From: Flavobacterium sp. 90
Lineage (GTDB): Bacteria > Bacteroidota > Bacteroidia > Flavobacteriales > Flavobacteriaceae
Direction: 5' to 3'
Length of the DNA: 64,000 nucleotides
Assembly (NCBI RefSeq): GCF_004339525.1
Contig: NZ_SMGE01000001.1
Span: 4,898,001-4,962,000, forward strand
In this document: one piece after another, positions 27,049-35,828 of the stretch
Numbering within the stretch: the stretch's first letter is position 1
Layout: every line of letters begins with the position of its first letter
Translations under genes and position numbers: made by a program
The notes under the pieces: generated by a model
Seen by the model: only the letters and a program-made list of their open reading frames with translations
Told to the model about the DNA's origin: nothing
Databases searched by the model: none

Positions 27049-27082
27049 CAAATTTATACTTATTTAGACTTAATCCATACAA
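27049..27082 (-). promoter_or_regulatory. Promoter of the PepSY gene with candidate iron box
   Basis: On the minus strand TTG (27082-27080), a 23-base spacer and TAAATTTG (27056-27049) fit the phylum consensus at its upper spacing limit. Read on the + strand, the spacer contains TTATTTAGACTTAAT (27060-27074), which closely resembles the partial palindrome TTATTTAGAATAAATAA at 41863-41879 in the siderophore divergent region. A Fur-type iron box is the suggested meaning. Confidence 0.5.
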
Positions 27083-27332
27083 TATCATTAGAAAAAATGC
27101 TCTTTTTTTAATTCAAAATAAAACATTCAGAATTTTAATATTAGAATGAAGAAAAGAAGTTCTTAAACGAATAATTTACTTGTTAAAGTTATTGTTGGTT
27201 TCTGCATATATGGTTATTCAGAAGAATTTCGGATTACATTTATTAAAGCTCGAAAAGCCAACAAAACCGCTGGTTTTCTGTACAAAAGAAAGTGTCTTAA
27301 TCATATTTATAGGGAATAAATCAAAATATTAC

Positions 27333-27362
27333 TTGTTAAACAATGATTAATTTCTACTTTTG
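27333..27362 (+). promoter_or_regulatory. Promoter of the siderophore receptor gene
   Basis: TTG (27333-27335), a 19-base spacer, then TACTTTTG (27355-27362) matches the phylum promoter exactly. It places the transcript start near 27369 and excludes the TTG codon at 27365 as translation start in favour of the ATG at 27419. Confidence 0.7.
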
Positions 27363-27418
27363 CATTGTTTTTATTCATTCTAAATAAAAGCAAAATACCT
27401 AACCAAAACTTAAAATCA

Positions 27419-29806
27419 ATGAAATATCTTAGTTTAAGAACATCAAAGTTTTTACTTATTATTAGCTTTCTATTTTCGGTCATTTCATCTTTTGCACAAC
27501 AAAATAGCGGAAAGATCAAAGGACAAATAACAACTTCTGACGGAAAATCGGCTTCAGGAGCTACAATTATCATTATAAGTTCAAAATATAGAACCACTGC
27601 TAAAAGTGACGGTAGTTTTACATTCAATAAAGTTATTGCAAATACTTATACTCTACAGGCTTCTTTGCCAGGTTATGAAACGATTGAAAAGAATATTTAT
27701 GTAACCAATAATGAAACCGAAACTGTAAATCTTCAATTGAAGTTTACGGGAAAACTTGACGAAGCTTCAGACAATAATGGCGATCAACTGGATGAAATCA
27801 TCGTTTCGGCAAGCAGAAAAGTAGAAACATTATCAAAAACACCTTCTTCTGTAACGGTAATTAATGCCAAGGATATCGAAGATTTATCGATTGTTAGTCC
27901 TAATATTGCAAATGTTGTGGCGTATGCAGTTCCGGGTTTAGGATCGGCAACGAATAATACAGGTAACTACGGACAAACACTTCGCGGAAGAAATCCGTTG
28001 GTTCTTATTGATGGAATTCCGCAATCTACGCCATTAAAATCAGCAGGAAGAGAAATACGTTCTATCGATCCTTCGGTAATCGAACGCATTGAAGTAATCA
28101 AAGGTGCAACTGCAATTTACGGAAATGGTGCCGATGGAGGTTTGATCAATTATATTACAAAATCGGGTAAAACTCAAAAGAAATTTGCCGGATATAGTGA
28201 AGCAGGAACGAACGGAAACATTAAAGGAGACAGTACTTTAGGATATAGATTTAACCAACAGTTTTACGGTCGACTTAATAAATTCAATTATATGGTTTCC
28301 GGGACTTACGATAAAACAGGCGTTTTTCGTGATGGCGAAGGACAGGTTATTTCTCCGGAATACGGATTAGGGGAAACCAAAACCTATAATATCTTTACGA
28401 AACTTGGATATGATTTAACAGACAAACAGCGAATTGAGGTGATGTACAATTATTTCAGTTCGAATCAGGATTCTGATTTTATCCTTAAAAATGGTGTTTA
28501 TGGCGTAAGTCCGGCGATTGGTATTTTGGGCAACAGACCGGGAGTTGATGAAGGAACGCGTTACAATCACAATGCAAATCTTCAATATGTAAACAAACAG
28601 CTTTTCGGGAATACTTCGTTTACGGCAAATCTTTATTTTCAGGACTTTTTAACGATATTTTCTAATTCGACATTCTTCTACGGAAGTGGACAATCTCAAA
28701 CTGCTTCTGCCAAAAAAGGTGTTAGAGTTTATCTGAATACGCCATTTACAATTTCTTCAAATTTCACAGGAGATGTAACGTATGGTCTTGATTTATTGAA
28801 TGATAAAACAAATCAAAAACTTGTTGACGGGCGAGTTTGGGTTCCAAATATAAACATGGTCAATCTTGCTCCATATGCGCAATTATCGACACAGATTTTT
28901 GGTGATTTTAATGTAAAAGCTGGTTTACGTGCAGAAAATATCAAGATTAATATCGACGATTACAACACGCTTGCAACAGGAGCAAATGGCGCGGGAAGTA
29001 TTGCTGTTAAAGGCGGTGATCTTACTTATGATGCTTTTGTATTTAATACCGGGGTGAGATATTCGAAGTTTAGATTCTTCAATCCTTTTGTGAGTTTTTC
29101 TCAATCTTTTTCTGTATTCGATCTTGGCCGAGTGCTTACAAATGCCAAAGAAGATGCAATCTCAAAACTACAGACAAAACCTATTATCGTAAACAATTAC
29201 GAAGGAGGTTTTAGTAGTCAGCTTGGGAAATTTAATTTAAGTGCCGCTTATTATTTCAGTACTTCAAAACTAGGAACAAATCTGGTTCAGGTTGATGGTT
29301 ATTTAGTTGCAGAACGTTTACCGGAAAGAGTTTGGGGTTACGAAGTTCAGGCAGATTATCAAATTCTGAAGCAATTGACAGTAGGAGGAAACTACGCTTA
29401 TGTGCAAGGAAGAGGCGATAAAGATTCTGATGGACATTTTTACGGACCTACAGATATTTACCTAAAATCAAACAGAATTCCTCCTGTAAAAGTAACGGGT
29501 TATGCAAAATATGGTGATGAAAGATTAAACGTAGAATTGTATTGGATGTTGGTTGGTGATCGTGATCTTTTTCAGCCAAATGCTAAAGGTGCTTATGCAA
29601 TTGGCGAAGGTCCAATTCATTCTTTCAATTTATGGAATTTGGCTACAGCCTACAAAGTTACAGACAGTATCAGAGTAAAACTTGGAATTGAAAACATATT
29701 CAACACCGATTATTATACTACAACGGCTCAGTTTTATGGTACAAATGCCAACTATACAAGAGGAAATGGTACAAGATTTAATCTGGCTCTTGGTTATAGT
29801 TTCTAG
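27419..29806 (+). CDS. TonB-dependent siderophore receptor with CarboxypepD_reg domain
   Basis: From the ATG at 27419 the protein has 795 residues. A signal peptide (ends ISSFAQQ), a CarboxypepD_reg domain (KIKGQITTSDGKSASGATIIIISS) and a plug (EIIVSASRKVETLSKTPSSVTVINAKDIEDL; NPLVLIDGIPQSTPLKS; VIERIEVIKGATAIYGNGADGGLINYITKSG) are followed by a barrel that ends with a final strand closing in Phe (NGTRFNLALGYSF). The plug style is that of ferric-siderophore receptors such as FhuE/FecA types. It diverges from a PepSY membrane protein and neighbours a hydroxamate siderophore biosynthesis set. It is therefore the likely outer-membrane receptor for that siderophore. Confidence 0.92.
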   Translation: MKYLSLRTSKFLLIISFLFSVISSFAQQNSGKIKGQITTSDGKSASGATIIIISSKYRTTAKSDGSFTFNKVIANTYTLQASLPGYETIEKNIYVTNNETETVNLQLKFTGKLDEASDNNGDQLDEIIVSASRKVETLSKTPSSVTVINAKDIEDLSIVSPNIANVVAYAVPGLGSATNNTGNYGQTLRGRNPLVLIDGIPQSTPLKSAGREIRSIDPSVIERIEVIKGATAIYGNGADGGLINYITKSGKTQKKFAGYSEAGTNGNIKGDSTLGYRFNQQFYGRLNKFNYMVSGTYDKTGVFRDGEGQVISPEYGLGETKTYNIFTKLGYDLTDKQRIEVMYNYFSSNQDSDFILKNGVYGVSPAIGILGNRPGVDEGTRYNHNANLQYVNKQLFGNTSFTANLYFQDFLTIFSNSTFFYGSGQSQTASAKKGVRVYLNTPFTISSNFTGDVTYGLDLLNDKTNQKLVDGRVWVPNINMVNLAPYAQLSTQIFGDFNVKAGLRAENIKINIDDYNTLATGANGAGSIAVKGGDLTYDAFVFNTGVRYSKFRFFNPFVSFSQSFSVFDLGRVLTNAKEDAISKLQTKPIIVNNYEGGFSSQLGKFNLSAAYYFSTSKLGTNLVQVDGYLVAERLPERVWGYEVQADYQILKQLTVGGNYAYVQGRGDKDSDGHFYGPTDIYLKSNRIPPVKVTGYAKYGDERLNVELYWMLVGDRDLFQPNAKGAYAIGEGPIHSFNLWNLATAYKVTDSIRVKLGIENIFNTDYYTTTAQFYGTNANYTRGNGTRFNLALGYSF

Positions 29807-29813
29807 TCTCTAG

Positions 29814-29886
29814 TTTCAGTATTCAGTCTCAGTCTCAGTATTCAGTTTGAAATGCGCATACTGTAAACTGCGACTGAATACTGAAA
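29814..29886. repeat. 14-bp inverted repeat after the siderophore receptor
   Basis: TTTCAGTATTCAGT (29814-29827) and ACTGAATACTGAAA (29873-29886) are exact complements, in a stretch of short repeated CAGTCTCAGT and CTGTAAACTGCGACTG words just after the receptor stop. Confidence 0.5.
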
Positions 29887-29936
29887 ACTGCGACTGTAAA
29901 CTTGAATATAATATTTTTTGTTTTTTTTTATTTGAG

Positions 29937-29972
29937 AGGTTTCTGGCGATTTTTTGTCAGGAACCTTTTTTT
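29937..29972 (+). terminator. Intrinsic terminator of the siderophore receptor gene
   Basis: AGGTTTCTGG pairs with TCAGGAACCT (one mismatch or G-U) around GCGATTTTTTG-like loop sequence and is followed by seven T residues. It lies 130 bases after the stop at 29806. Confidence 0.7.
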
Positions 29973-29998
29973 ATTTTAAAAAAGTCTCTAAAAAAAAT

Positions 29999-30061
29999 CT
30001 CGCAAAGTCGCAAAGTCGCCAAGTTTTTGTAATTCTTTTGCGACTTAGCGTCTTTGCGAGA
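29999..30061. repeat. Dispersed GCAAAG palindrome, family A, copy 3
   Basis: CTCGCAAAGTCGCAAAGTCG and GCGACTTAGCGTCTTTGCGAG form an imperfect inverted repeat in the 345-base gap between the receptor and the ligase gene. Confidence 0.75.
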
Positions 30062-30151
30062 AATCCATTAGATAAGCATTAAAAACATTTTCATTAACTT
30101 AAAAAAAATTACATTCGGACTAACAAGAAAACTGAAAACAGAGACTGGATA

Positions 30152-31540
30152 CTAAACTAAACTCTCCATTTCAAGCCATTCCTTAAGCAGCGGATAATTC
30201 ACTTTTCCGTTTGGCGTAAGTGGCACATCTTCGATAGGCATTACTTTTAAAGAATTAGCATGAAGATTCAGTTTTGCTTTTAAGACTTTTAGAATCAACT
30301 CTTTGTTTAAATTTTTGTCTGTGTACATTACGGCCAAATGTTTATCGTTTATTCCTAAGCAAATAAAAGTTTGTCCGCCCAAAGCATCTTTCAGCAGAAG
30401 CTCTGTTTCATCAAGATTGAGGCGTACGCCAAATAATTTTACAATTCGTTTTATTCGGCCTACAATATAATAGTAACCTTCGTCGTCTTTTCTGGCTTTG
30501 TCTCCGGTATGAAGTTTTTCCTGTTGCTCAAAAAACTGAAGATCTGATCTGATATTGGCATAACCGCCAAATACATTTGGACCAATATAGATCAGTTCGT
30601 CGGTTTCATTGTCGATTTCGAAACGACCGTTTTTGACTGGTAAACCAATCGAAGTTCCTTTTCGTAATAAATCTTTTGGAGGCAAGTACGCCATTCTTCC
30701 GCAAGCTTCGGTTTGACCGTATTGCGCAAAGAATTGTTTACCGAATTTCTCACTAAAATCTGAAATTGCTTCGATCAGTTTATGGTTTAACATTCCGCCA
30801 GTATGCGTAAGATATCTAAGAGAAGGATGATCTTTTTTGAAAAAGCCAATGCTGTACAACATCTCATAAAAATAAGGAACTCCGCCTAAAGTAGAATAGC
30901 CGTATTTTTTGAAATCCGCCCAAAATTCTTTCTGAAAAGCATCTTTATCCGTACATACAATTTGACTTGCTTTCATGCAATTTGTAGTGAAAATAGATAA
31001 TCCGTACACAAAATTTATAGGCACATTTAATGGCACTACATCATCAGTTCGGATTGGCATATATTCCATAATTGATTTTGCATTCTGAACCAGATTTTCA
31101 TCAGAAAGTCTTACGAACTTTGGCGAACCTGTAGTTCCGGAAGTACTTAGCAGAAGTTTGGTTTTGGCATGTATCGGATAAATTAAATTCACATTTCGTT
31201 TAAACAATACAATACTTTCTGATGCATTTACTGCAACATAACCTTCGATTTCTGTTCGCGTAGGATCGTAGATATAATATGGAGTATATTTTTGTTCTAA
31301 ATTCTCCTTAAAATCCTCTAATAATCCCATTCCTAATAAGGCAATTGTGTATCTGCTTTGATAAAAATTCAGCAATGTTTCTATTGCCGGCAACTGATTA
31401 TCATTGTATATAAAAACGACAGAACGCAGGTTTTCAATTTCAAGAGACTGATGCATATCTGCAATCGACTTTGAAATTCCTGTACTCGAATCTGTAAAGA
31501 TCAGTTTTTCGTTTTTTCGGATTAAATCGTATAGTTCCAT
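30152..31540 (-). CDS. AMP-dependent acyl/aryl ligase (adenylation enzyme) for a carrier protein
   Basis: The 462-residue protein has the ANL-superfamily core motifs: A3 LLSTSGTTGSPKFVRLS (130-146), A5 YGQTEA (about 274-279), A7 LHTGDKARKDDEGYYYIVGRIKRIVKLFG (343-371) and A10 PLTPNGKVNY with catalytic Lys446. The N-terminal subdomain is short, which gives a smaller enzyme than typical acyl-CoA synthetases. It lies just downstream of an 80-residue acyl carrier protein on the same strand, so it probably adenylates an acid and loads it on that carrier. In this siderophore context the acid could be a fatty or hydroxy acid or an amino acid. The sequence alone does not tell. Confidence 0.88.
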   Translation of the reverse strand: MELYDLIRKNEKLIFTDSSTGISKSIADMHQSLEIENLRSVVFIYNDNQLPAIETLLNFYQSRYTIALLGMGLLEDFKENLEQKYTPYYIYDPTRTEIEGYVAVNASESIVLFKRNVNLIYPIHAKTKLLLSTSGTTGSPKFVRLSDENLVQNAKSIMEYMPIRTDDVVPLNVPINFVYGLSIFTTNCMKASQIVCTDKDAFQKEFWADFKKYGYSTLGGVPYFYEMLYSIGFFKKDHPSLRYLTHTGGMLNHKLIEAISDFSEKFGKQFFAQYGQTEACGRMAYLPPKDLLRKGTSIGLPVKNGRFEIDNETDELIYIGPNVFGGYANIRSDLQFFEQQEKLHTGDKARKDDEGYYYIVGRIKRIVKLFGVRLNLDETELLLKDALGGQTFICLGINDKHLAVMYTDKNLNKELILKVLKAKLNLHANSLKVMPIEDVPLTPNGKVNYPLLKEWLEMESLV

Positions 31541-31617
31541 AAGTTTAGGTCTATTTTAATCGGTTAGTTGTAATTATTGAAAAATGATTTAATACATAGT
31601 TTCGAAGTCCAATGAAT

Positions 31618-31683
31618 CTCTCGCAAAGTCGCAAAGCCGCAAAGTAATTATTCAAACTTGGCGACTTGGCGACTTTGCGAGAA
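31618..31683. repeat. Dispersed GCAAAG palindrome, family A, copy 4
   Basis: CTCTCGCAAAGTCGCAAAGC and GGCGACTTTGCGAGA form an imperfect inverted repeat between the ligase and carrier-protein genes. It may act as a transcript-processing or termination structure between them. Confidence 0.75.
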
Positions 31684-31771
31684 AATTTCTCAGGTATAAT
31701 CGTCAAAAAAAAGCTTAATTTATTGACAATTAGCCTCGGAACTATGTACTAAAAAAGTATAACGCGTTGTT

Positions 31772-32014
31772 CTAATTAATTTCGAATCCGTATTTTTTAA
31801 GGATATCTTTTATTTTTGCTACACTTCCCATTTCCAGAATATCTTCCATTTCGATAGAGATATTATAAGTGCTTTCGAGTTCTTCTACCAAAACTAAATG
31901 ACTCATAGAATCCCATTCGGCAATAGCCTGATATTCTAATTGGTCGTTTACTGCTTCAACAGGAATTTCAAAAGCTCTTGCAAATACTCCGTGTAATTGT
32001 TCTATTGTACTCAT
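31772..32014 (-). CDS. Stand-alone acyl carrier protein
   Basis: The 80-residue acidic four-helix protein carries the phosphopantetheine site WDSMSHL, with the modified serine at Ser36. The following helix (VLVEELESTYNISIEMEDILEMGSVAKIKDIL) matches ACP helix II-III. It is not the housekeeping FabD/AcpP type, which has a DSLD motif. It is paired with the AMP-forming ligase downstream and lies in a siderophore biosynthesis set. The expected role is to hold an activated acyl or aminoacyl group as a thioester. Confidence 0.9.
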   Translation of the reverse strand: MSTIEQLHGVFARAFEIPVEAVNDQLEYQAIAEWDSMSHLVLVEELESTYNISIEMEDILEMGSVAKIKDILKKYGFEIN

Positions 32015-32095
32015 TTTATAGTATTAAAATTAAATTGATATTTTTATGTGTTGATTTTTTTTACGCAGATTTTAAAAAGATTTAGCGGAATTATT

Positions 32096-32195
32096 GTCAT
32101 TCCGACAGAGGAGGAATCCCCACAAGAAACTAACGCACAGTACTTTTCTTAAATTGTCGAGCTACTTGCGGAGATTCCTCGTTCCTCGGAATGAC
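32096..32195. repeat. Imperfect 23-base inverted repeat between MATE and carrier-protein genes
   Basis: GTCATTCCGACAGAGGAGG (from 32096) and a matching complement ending CCTCGGAATGAC (32195) bound a 100-base element. The same GTCATTTCGACAGAGGAG word recurs at 43321 and, inverted, near 43780. Confidence 0.6.
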
Positions 32196-32267
32196 AAAAA
32201 CAGACCAAAATCCTTATACTACTCAGTTAAATCTGCTTAATCTGCAAAATCTGCGTGAAACAAAATT

Positions 32268-33674
32268 TTAAACCTTAGTATGTTTCCATTTTCCTTTTCG
32301 AAAGACAATTATACAGGCAACCGCCAATACAATTTCAGACAAAAGAATGGCTGTAAAAACACCATTTGATCCCAGTTCAAAAGAAATTCCTAAAGCATAC
32401 GCCAGCGGAATCTGAACGATATAAAACATTAAAATATAAAGCCAGGTTACGACTTTGACTTCGCCTGCAGCATTTAAAGCTCTTGAAATAACCATTGTAT
32501 ATCCCAGAAGTATATATGCCATCGAAATAAAATGGATATATCTTGTACTAAAGGAAATCACTTCGGGAATATCTGTGAAGATTTTGACCACGGGAACAGC
32601 GAGGAAAATCCACGAAATTCCAATTAAAACCAAGAATCCCATATTTAGCATTCCGGCTCTCCAAACTGATTTTTCGGCTCGATCGGGTTGTTTTGCGCCA
32701 AGATTTTGTCCGGTTAATATTCCGGCTGCATTTCCTAATCCCCAGGCTGGCATTGTCGCAATCGAAGTTACTCTTTGTGCCAGAATGTATCCCGCCAATG
32801 CATTAGGTCCAAAATGCGACATAATCTTAATCATAAATACCCAACTTGAAGCAGGAATTATAAATTGAACTGTTCCGCCAAAAGCCAGTTTTCCTATTCT
32901 TTTGAAAATAGCCAGATTAAAGACCATTTGTGCCAAACCGATTTTCATGACTGTTTTGCCTCTTATTAAATACCAAGCCTGATAAAGTACGCCAATAACT
33001 CGGGCAATTAATGTCGCTAATCCTACGCCTAATAGACCGTAAGCGGGAATTGGTCCCCATCCGAAAATGAAAATTGGACATAGAATAATATTGATTGCAT
33101 TTGACACCCAAAGTATTCTCATCGCCGTAGAAGCATCGCCCGCGCCACGAAAGATTCCGTTGATTACGATACGCAGAATCAAAAATCCGCTTGACGCAAA
33201 CATCACGATTCCGTACGAAGTTCCTTCCTGAACCATTTCGGCAGAAAGTCCCATTGCGCTCATAATATCGGTTGCCCAAATCGTACAAACAACGCTTATA
33301 AGTGCTGCAATTGGTGTTGTGACATAAATTACCTGCATCGCAGTTTGTCCGGCAGCTTTGAATTTTTTCTCGCCAATTCTTCGTGAAATCATTGCCGATG
33401 CTGCGATTCCTAAACCTATCGAAACCGAATAACAAAACGTAATAAAAGTGGTTGTTGCGCCAGCAATAGAAATAGCATTTGTACCTAATCTACTCACAAA
33501 GAATAAGTTTGAACAAACGAATAAAGATTCCATCAAAAGTTCTGCAACCATTGGCACAGACAATAAAATAATGGTTTTGTTGATACTTCCTGATGTGAAA
33601 TTGCTTTCGCTTCCGGCAAGAGAACGCCTTAAAAGACTAAAGAAAGAACGTGTTTTTAAAATAGCTTCTTTCAT
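32268..33674 (-). CDS. MATE family efflux transporter, probable siderophore exporter
   Basis: The 468-residue protein has twelve helices in two MATE repeats (INKTIILLSVPMVAELLMESLFVCSNLFFVSRLGTNAISIAGAT; second half GPNALAGYILAQRVTSIATMPAWGLGNAAGILTGQNLGA, where GQNLGA is a MATE mark). Its start overlaps the stop of the NIS synthetase upstream by four bases (ATGA), which shows translational coupling. In hydroxamate siderophore loci the coupled exporter usually exports the finished siderophore. MFS exporters are more usual for that job. It is an inner-membrane, cation-driven exporter. Confidence 0.9.
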   Translation of the reverse strand: MKEAILKTRSFFSLLRRSLAGSESNFTSGSINKTIILLSVPMVAELLMESLFVCSNLFFVSRLGTNAISIAGATTTFITFCYSVSIGLGIAASAMISRRIGEKKFKAAGQTAMQVIYVTTPIAALISVVCTIWATDIMSAMGLSAEMVQEGTSYGIVMFASSGFLILRIVINGIFRGAGDASTAMRILWVSNAINIILCPIFIFGWGPIPAYGLLGVGLATLIARVIGVLYQAWYLIRGKTVMKIGLAQMVFNLAIFKRIGKLAFGGTVQFIIPASSWVFMIKIMSHFGPNALAGYILAQRVTSIATMPAWGLGNAAGILTGQNLGAKQPDRAEKSVWRAGMLNMGFLVLIGISWIFLAVPVVKIFTDIPEVISFSTRYIHFISMAYILLGYTMVISRALNAAGEVKVVTWLYILMFYIVQIPLAYALGISFELGSNGVFTAILLSEIVLAVACIIVFRKGKWKHTKV

Positions 33675-35506
33675 GCGTTTTCTTTTTCGATTAATACTTC
33701 CTGATGGATCAATTGATGCAACGGATTTGGAATAAAACCGCTTTTTTTCATGTGTGGAAAACCAACCGTTTCTTCATAACCATTATACAAACGTCGGCTA
33801 TTGAAAATTAGACGTTTAAACTCCGGAATGAATAAATTGTATTTGTCGAACATGTCCTGAAGCTCCGGATGTTCTTGCTGATATTCTAAAATAATTTCGT
33901 GAACACAATTCCAGAAAGAAGTTTCAGAATAGTTTGCTGACGTAATTAATACATCGCTCAGATATCTGAAAAAAGCATCAAAAACGGCAATAAGTATCGT
34001 TAATGGCGCATTTTCGGGATTTGGAGAAGCGACAAACATATTCTCGATAAATTCCTGCGGAAGTTTTTTCTTTCCTTTTTCATTAATTAAAATATCACCC
34101 ACAAAATCTTGCAAAGCAATTCGCGTTGGAACGTAATCTTTTAGAATAAGAATCACATTTTGTCCATGCGGATCGATGCATAAAGAATGTTGATAATAGA
34201 TTTGAAGCACAGGTTTTAGATATGCCGTCATATACGCTTTTAGCCATTGTTCTGTCGAAAGTCCTGATTTTTCAATCAATTCCTCGACAAGACTTTTACC
34301 ATGATCGTCGACATAAAGCAAGGCTGCCATTGTCATTAAATTTTCGCCGTGTTTTAGATAATTGATTGGACTTTCTCGCCACATTGCACCCAAATATTCG
34401 TTGTATTGATACGGCGTATTTGCAACTTTACTGTAATTTGGATGTGTGTAACTAACCGAAACCATTTCGCCCAAAAGCACAACATCCATTTTTTGCAAAT
34501 GCTGATCTTTCTTAAGAATATCTTTCAAATAACCTGTCAAACGTGGCGCAATCGATAATTGTCTTGGACATAAACCTCGAATGTGACTTGTATTTAAGAT
34601 CGACATTGACGTTTTTACGTAATGTTTGTTGGGTTTGCTTTGGTTAAAAAAAGTACGAATGCTTTGTTGCGGACTATAAATATCTTCGGTTAATTCTAAC
34701 GGAATAAGATGTTTAGACGCAATATCATTGGCAAATTGCATGACTAATTTATTTTGCCATTGCCATAAATGGATGGGAATAAAAATGTAATCGTCCGGAT
34801 TTACTTTCGTCTGAATTAGTTTGTTTCTAAAGGTTTCTATTTTTTCAGAACCAATTTCATTTTCATAGAAACTCTGATCGTTCATATCGGTTTGGAGGCG
34901 CAAAGTTGCTCTGTTTTTATGAGCAGCAATCCAAACCAATCGTGTTTTTTGACCGGATTCAGGCGTGTAATTTTCGTAATCTTCGGAATCAAAACCTATT
35001 CGGCCTTTGTTTACAATTACCCACGGATGACCGTCGAGACTGTGTTCGATGGTTTGAAAATCGGCATCAGCCAACTTTGCAGCCGACAAACGACGTCTCG
35101 AATGAATAAAAGCATCGGCATATAAAGTATGCAGCAATTCTTCGATATAATGAGCAAGTGTGAAAGAATTGATCCCGAAAGTTTCCTGAAGTTCAATAAA
35201 GAAATTCGGAACATCAATTTGATCCAGTTTTACTTCATTTTCGATTTTATGAATACTTTCTTTGACAATATGCCAGTAATTCAGAAACCTTGGATAAGCC
35301 GAAAAACTGTAATAAATATTCTCTTTATCGGTTTCTAATATAAAATGTGTCAAACCATTTTCTTCGCGGCTAACTATTTGTGGTTTCGCAACATCTTCAC
35401 GCATTAATTCTGCGATACTTTTGGCGAGTAGGTTTCGATTTACTTTATCCCAAGTCGCTGAGTTGAGATGCTGTGCGTCTTTGAATGTGTTTTCTGGGGT
35501 TATCAT
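33671..35506 (-). CDS. IucA/IucC family NIS siderophore synthetase
   Basis: The 611-residue protein has the length of stand-alone NIS synthetases. Its ATP/carboxylate motif is EHSLDGHPWVIVNKGRIGF (about 154-172), the family's H-P-x-x-K-x-R-x-G-F element. The C-terminal FhuF-like part contains LCIDPHGQNVILILKDYVPTRIALQDFVGDI. The enzyme adenylates a carboxylate such as citrate or a succinyl group and condenses it with a hydroxylamine or amine. It is the second synthetase of the locus. The other is fused to an acyltransferase. Two synthetases argue for at least two distinct amide bonds or a macrocycle. It is coupled to the MATE exporter. Confidence 0.95.
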   Translation of the reverse strand: MITPENTFKDAQHLNSATWDKVNRNLLAKSIAELMREDVAKPQIVSREENGLTHFILETDKENIYYSFSAYPRFLNYWHIVKESIHKIENEVKLDQIDVPNFFIELQETFGINSFTLAHYIEELLHTLYADAFIHSRRRLSAAKLADADFQTIEHSLDGHPWVIVNKGRIGFDSEDYENYTPESGQKTRLVWIAAHKNRATLRLQTDMNDQSFYENEIGSEKIETFRNKLIQTKVNPDDYIFIPIHLWQWQNKLVMQFANDIASKHLIPLELTEDIYSPQQSIRTFFNQSKPNKHYVKTSMSILNTSHIRGLCPRQLSIAPRLTGYLKDILKKDQHLQKMDVVLLGEMVSVSYTHPNYSKVANTPYQYNEYLGAMWRESPINYLKHGENLMTMAALLYVDDHGKSLVEELIEKSGLSTEQWLKAYMTAYLKPVLQIYYQHSLCIDPHGQNVILILKDYVPTRIALQDFVGDILINEKGKKKLPQEFIENMFVASPNPENAPLTILIAVFDAFFRYLSDVLITSANYSETSFWNCVHEIILEYQQEHPELQDMFDKYNLFIPEFKRLIFNSRRLYNGYEETVGFPHMKKSGFIPNPLHQLIHQEVLIEKENA

Positions 35507-35666
35507 CCTGATTATTTTTTCTTATTTATTTAATTCGTTTGCGTATTAATTTTAACAGATAGAGACATATATTTTATGTGTGAAAAAAGGATATTAAAAG
35601 AAACTCATTTCTTTACACATAGCTGGTCCCGATCCCGAACCGTTGGGCAATGTCATGCCGAATAAA

Positions 35667-35742
35667 TCTCTCGCAAAGGCGCAAAATCGCAAAGGGTTTG
35701 TCATTTGTGTTTAAACTTTGCGTCTTAGCGCCTTTGCGAGAT
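35667..35742. repeat. Dispersed GCAAAG palindrome, family A, copy 5, in the 35507-35828 gap
   Basis: TCTCGCAAAGGCGCAAAATCG and a complement containing CTTAGCGCCTTTGCGAGA form an imperfect hairpin. The flanks carry family E words (CACATAGCTGGTCCCG, GGGACTATGTGTTAA), so one element seems inserted in the other. It separates the N-hydroxylase from the second synthetase, so a separate promoter for the latter is possible. Confidence 0.7.
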
Positions 35743-35828
35743 TAATTTTATTTTCTAAAAAGCTTAACTTAATGACATTGAGCGTCGGGACTATGTGTTA
35801 AATATTTTTATCAATTATACACAGTTAG

